Part shown: positions 62,001 through 64,000 of the stretch, in pieces
How positions within the stretch are numbered: the stretch's first letter is position 1
Layout of the letters: every line of letters starts with the position of its first letter
Assembly (NCBI GenBank): GCA_032622095.1
Contig: CP136063.1
Location: 272,485,426 to 272,549,425, forward strand
From: Siphonodentalium dalli
Taxonomy: Eukaryota; Mollusca; Scaphopoda; Gadilida; Siphonodentaliidae
DNA length: 64,000 bases
Reading direction: 5' to 3'
Program-made: the position numbers and the translations under genes
Notes under the pieces: model-generated
Databases searched by the model: none
Told to the model about the DNA's origin: nothing
What the model saw: the letters and a program-made list of their open reading frames with translations, nothing else

Positions 62001-64000
62001 TCGCGCGGAATTGATTGGAATGTGGATAGTATAGTTTATTGACATTTCTGTGTTCAGTTGGAACGTTCTGGTGTGACCCCCACCCATGCATCGAAATTTG
62101 GTGACGCGGATAGAAAAGTCGCCATATATCTGCCAATTTTCGATATATCGAGCTAATTTTTGCGTCATTGTGTTCGTACTTGATGCCCCTTTAAAAGTTA
62201 GCGGGGTTCTGGTAAGGTATTGTGGCGACATTCTACTATGTAGGCCAATATGTATGTTGTTCAGTATATACTTTTCGAATATCTCTGGCCTCCATCGACA
62301 TAATGCGGCAAGTGGGTAATCGTTTAGAAGTACTATAAATTCCCCATCGAATGACACCAAACACGTGATGATCGGTTAAAGGAATTTAAATTCATAGTGC
62401 ATTTTCTGTAAACTTGAACAAACGGAAGGGGCCACAATTTCTACATTTTTCAACCGATTCATAAAATTCACTCATAATGACACTCAGTACATTTTATAGA
62501 TACTTCACAACCATTTTGGTTCAAATCGGAGACACAAAAAAATTGACAATTTTTGCCCCTCCCCTAGCCCGGAAAAATTTGAGCGGACCTTTGTCAAAAT
62601 TTCGTGGTTTGGTCTTCTGTCTATGTTTAAGGCGCTCACATAGACCAAATCCAGCTGTTGCGCTTCGTCTAGGAGAAGATCTGGGCACAAGCACTTTCTA
62701 CACATGGACTTTATTAGTACATTTTTCGATTTGTTATAACTTGGTCATTTCTCAACCGATTTACAAAATTCTTTCACGAGTAGCATCAGTATATCGTATA
62801 GATACACGACAGAAAAAATGGTTGGAATCGGAGACAAGAATTTTTTTTACAAATTTTGAACCCCTCCCCAGGTTAACAAATTGTTTTCGGACCTTGGTGA
62901 AAATTTCCCCGATTCGTACCCTTTCGTTAGTTAACACGATTACGAGATCCGAATTCAGCTGCTAGACTTCTTATAGGAGAAGATCTGGGCACAAACTTTT
63001 TCCATTTTTTTTGTTTAAGGGCCATAACTCTGGAAATAAAGTTGGGACACAAACCTAAATGTTTCGATTCCATGTACCTTGGCAAGGTGCATATACCTAC
63101 CAAATTGCAATGTCCTACCTTTTAAACTTTCTGAGATATAAGAGTTACAAAATATATTAAGAACTATAAATAATGAAAAAGAAAAATAAAAATATGAATA
63201 ACAATATACTTCCATATTAAAATATGGAAGTATAATAAGGGAATCGCGCGGAATTGATTGGAATGTGGATAGTATAGTTTATTGACATTTCTGTGTTCAG
63301 TTGGAACGTTCTGGTGTGACCCCCACCCATGCATCGAAATTTGGTGACGCGGATAGAAAAGTCGCCATATATCTGCCAATTTTCGATATATCGAGCTAAT
63401 TTTTGCGTCATTGTGTTCGTACTTGATGCCCCTTTAAAAGTTAGCGGGGTTCTGGTAAGGTATTGTGGCGACATTCTACTATGTAGGCCAATATGTATGT
63501 TGTTCAGTATATACTTTTCGAATATCTCTGGCCTCCATCGACATAATGCGGCAAGTGGGTAATCGTTTAGAAGTACTATAAATTCCCCATCGAATGACAC
63601 CAAACACGTGATGATCGGTTAAAGGAATTTAAATTCATAGTGCATTTTCTGTAAACTTGAACAAAAGGAAGGGGCCACAATTTCTACATTTTTCAACCGA
63701 TTCATAAAATTCACTCATAATGACACTCAGTACATTTTATAGATACTTCACAACCATTTTGGTTCAAATCGGAGACACAAAAAAATTGACAATTTTTGCC
63801 CCTCCCCTAGCCCGGAAAAATTTGAGCGGACCTTTGTCAAAATTTCGTGGTTTGGTCTTCTGTCTATGTTTAAGGCGCTCACATAGACCAAATCCAGCTG
63901 TTGCGCTTCGTCTAGGAGAAGATCTGGGCACAAGCACTTTCTACACATGGACTTTATTAGTACATTTTTCGATTTGTTATAACTTGGTCATTTCTCAACC
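55271..64000. repeat. Satellite subfamily C, six complete monomers, truncated by window end
   Basis: Complete monomers start at 56,055; 57,298; 58,541; 59,784; 61,026 and 62,268, with a partial from 63,511. Period is 1,242-1,243. C markers are AATTTCGTGGTTTGG, AAGGCGCTC, CATCGACATAATGCGG, CGATTTGTTATAAC and a perfectly paired hairpin. Alternating variants (GTTAGCGGGG/GTTAGCAGGG; GAGATCCG/GAGAACCG) form dimers across about 55.4-60.5 kb. The A-rich tail before the hairpin also varies by unit. The array continues beyond the window. Confidence 0.96.

Noticed and set aside
16195-64000. Recurrent open frames of 60-162 codons in every monomer on both strands
   Set aside because: They recur only because the monomers are near-identical and overlap each other on both strands. 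The 112-codon frame loses its ATG in the 25,875 monomer (ATAATACTC near 26,084), has an in-frame TAG in the 38,461, 39,718 and 44,750 monomers (AAATAGACA), and is altered by A-run indels. There is no family motif.
9670-64000. CRISPR-like regular repetition
   Set aside because: The repeat unit is 1.25 kb with no short direct repeat and variable spacer layout; this is satellite DNA in an animal genome.
9670-64000. Ribosomal DNA, 5S or histone tandem cluster
   Set aside because: The monomer contains no rRNA-like conserved blocks, no 5S internal control region and no histone frames.

Overview
This is animal (eukaryotic) repeat DNA, not a gene-bearing locus. It is AT-rich, has no convincing protein-coding gene, and is built almost entirely of repeats. 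Phrases such as AAGGGAGATAACTCC, AGGGCAATAACTCTG and AAGGGCCATAACTCTGG recur in the dispersed repeats and in the satellite. I associate these with mollusc genomes, so a bivalve or gastropod is the best guess, from recall only and not checked by search.

Layout. (1) 1-7,104 is a mosaic of old dispersed repeats: a tRNA-like SINE head, a hAT-like terminus, a 407/421-bp direct repeat, a cluster of three 30-bp hairpins, several families built of diverged 150-300-bp internal repeats, a G-rich minisatellite and a 26-C tract. (2) 7,105-9,669 is a first, partial copy of an 'island' sequence (X0). (3) 9,670-13,089 holds satellite subfamily A (1,243-1,244-bp monomers). (4) 13,090-16,194 is a second, longer island (X1) carrying a 170-bp TA-flanked MITE. 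(5) 16,195-18,771 holds satellite subfamily B (1,258 bp). (6) From 18,772 a block of about 6.23 kb (A tail + island + B) is repeated almost exactly, giving island X2 at 19,320-22,422. (7) 22,423-about 55,200 is a continuous B array with 25 complete monomers. (8) From about 55,200 to the window end the array is subfamily C (1,242-1,243 bp), with six complete monomers and a truncated one.

The main biology visible is satellite evolution. Subfamilies A and C at the edges resemble each other more than either resembles the expanded core B. B shows nested amplification states: a 7-unit uniform block, a multi-monomer higher-order pattern (T-S-S-V-T-S-V) and a dimeric pattern. C shows a dimeric pattern that stops before the window end. 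Each monomer contains a diverged internal duplication of about 303 bp and a 30-bp hairpin whose outer arms match hairpins in dispersed repeats of the first 6 kb. This suggests the satellite grew out of a non-autonomous mobile element; that origin is inference.

I found no RNA-guided, defence, toxin or metabolic gene system. Open reading frames inside the satellite are by-products of near-identical repeats and are broken by stop codons or lost starts in individual monomers.
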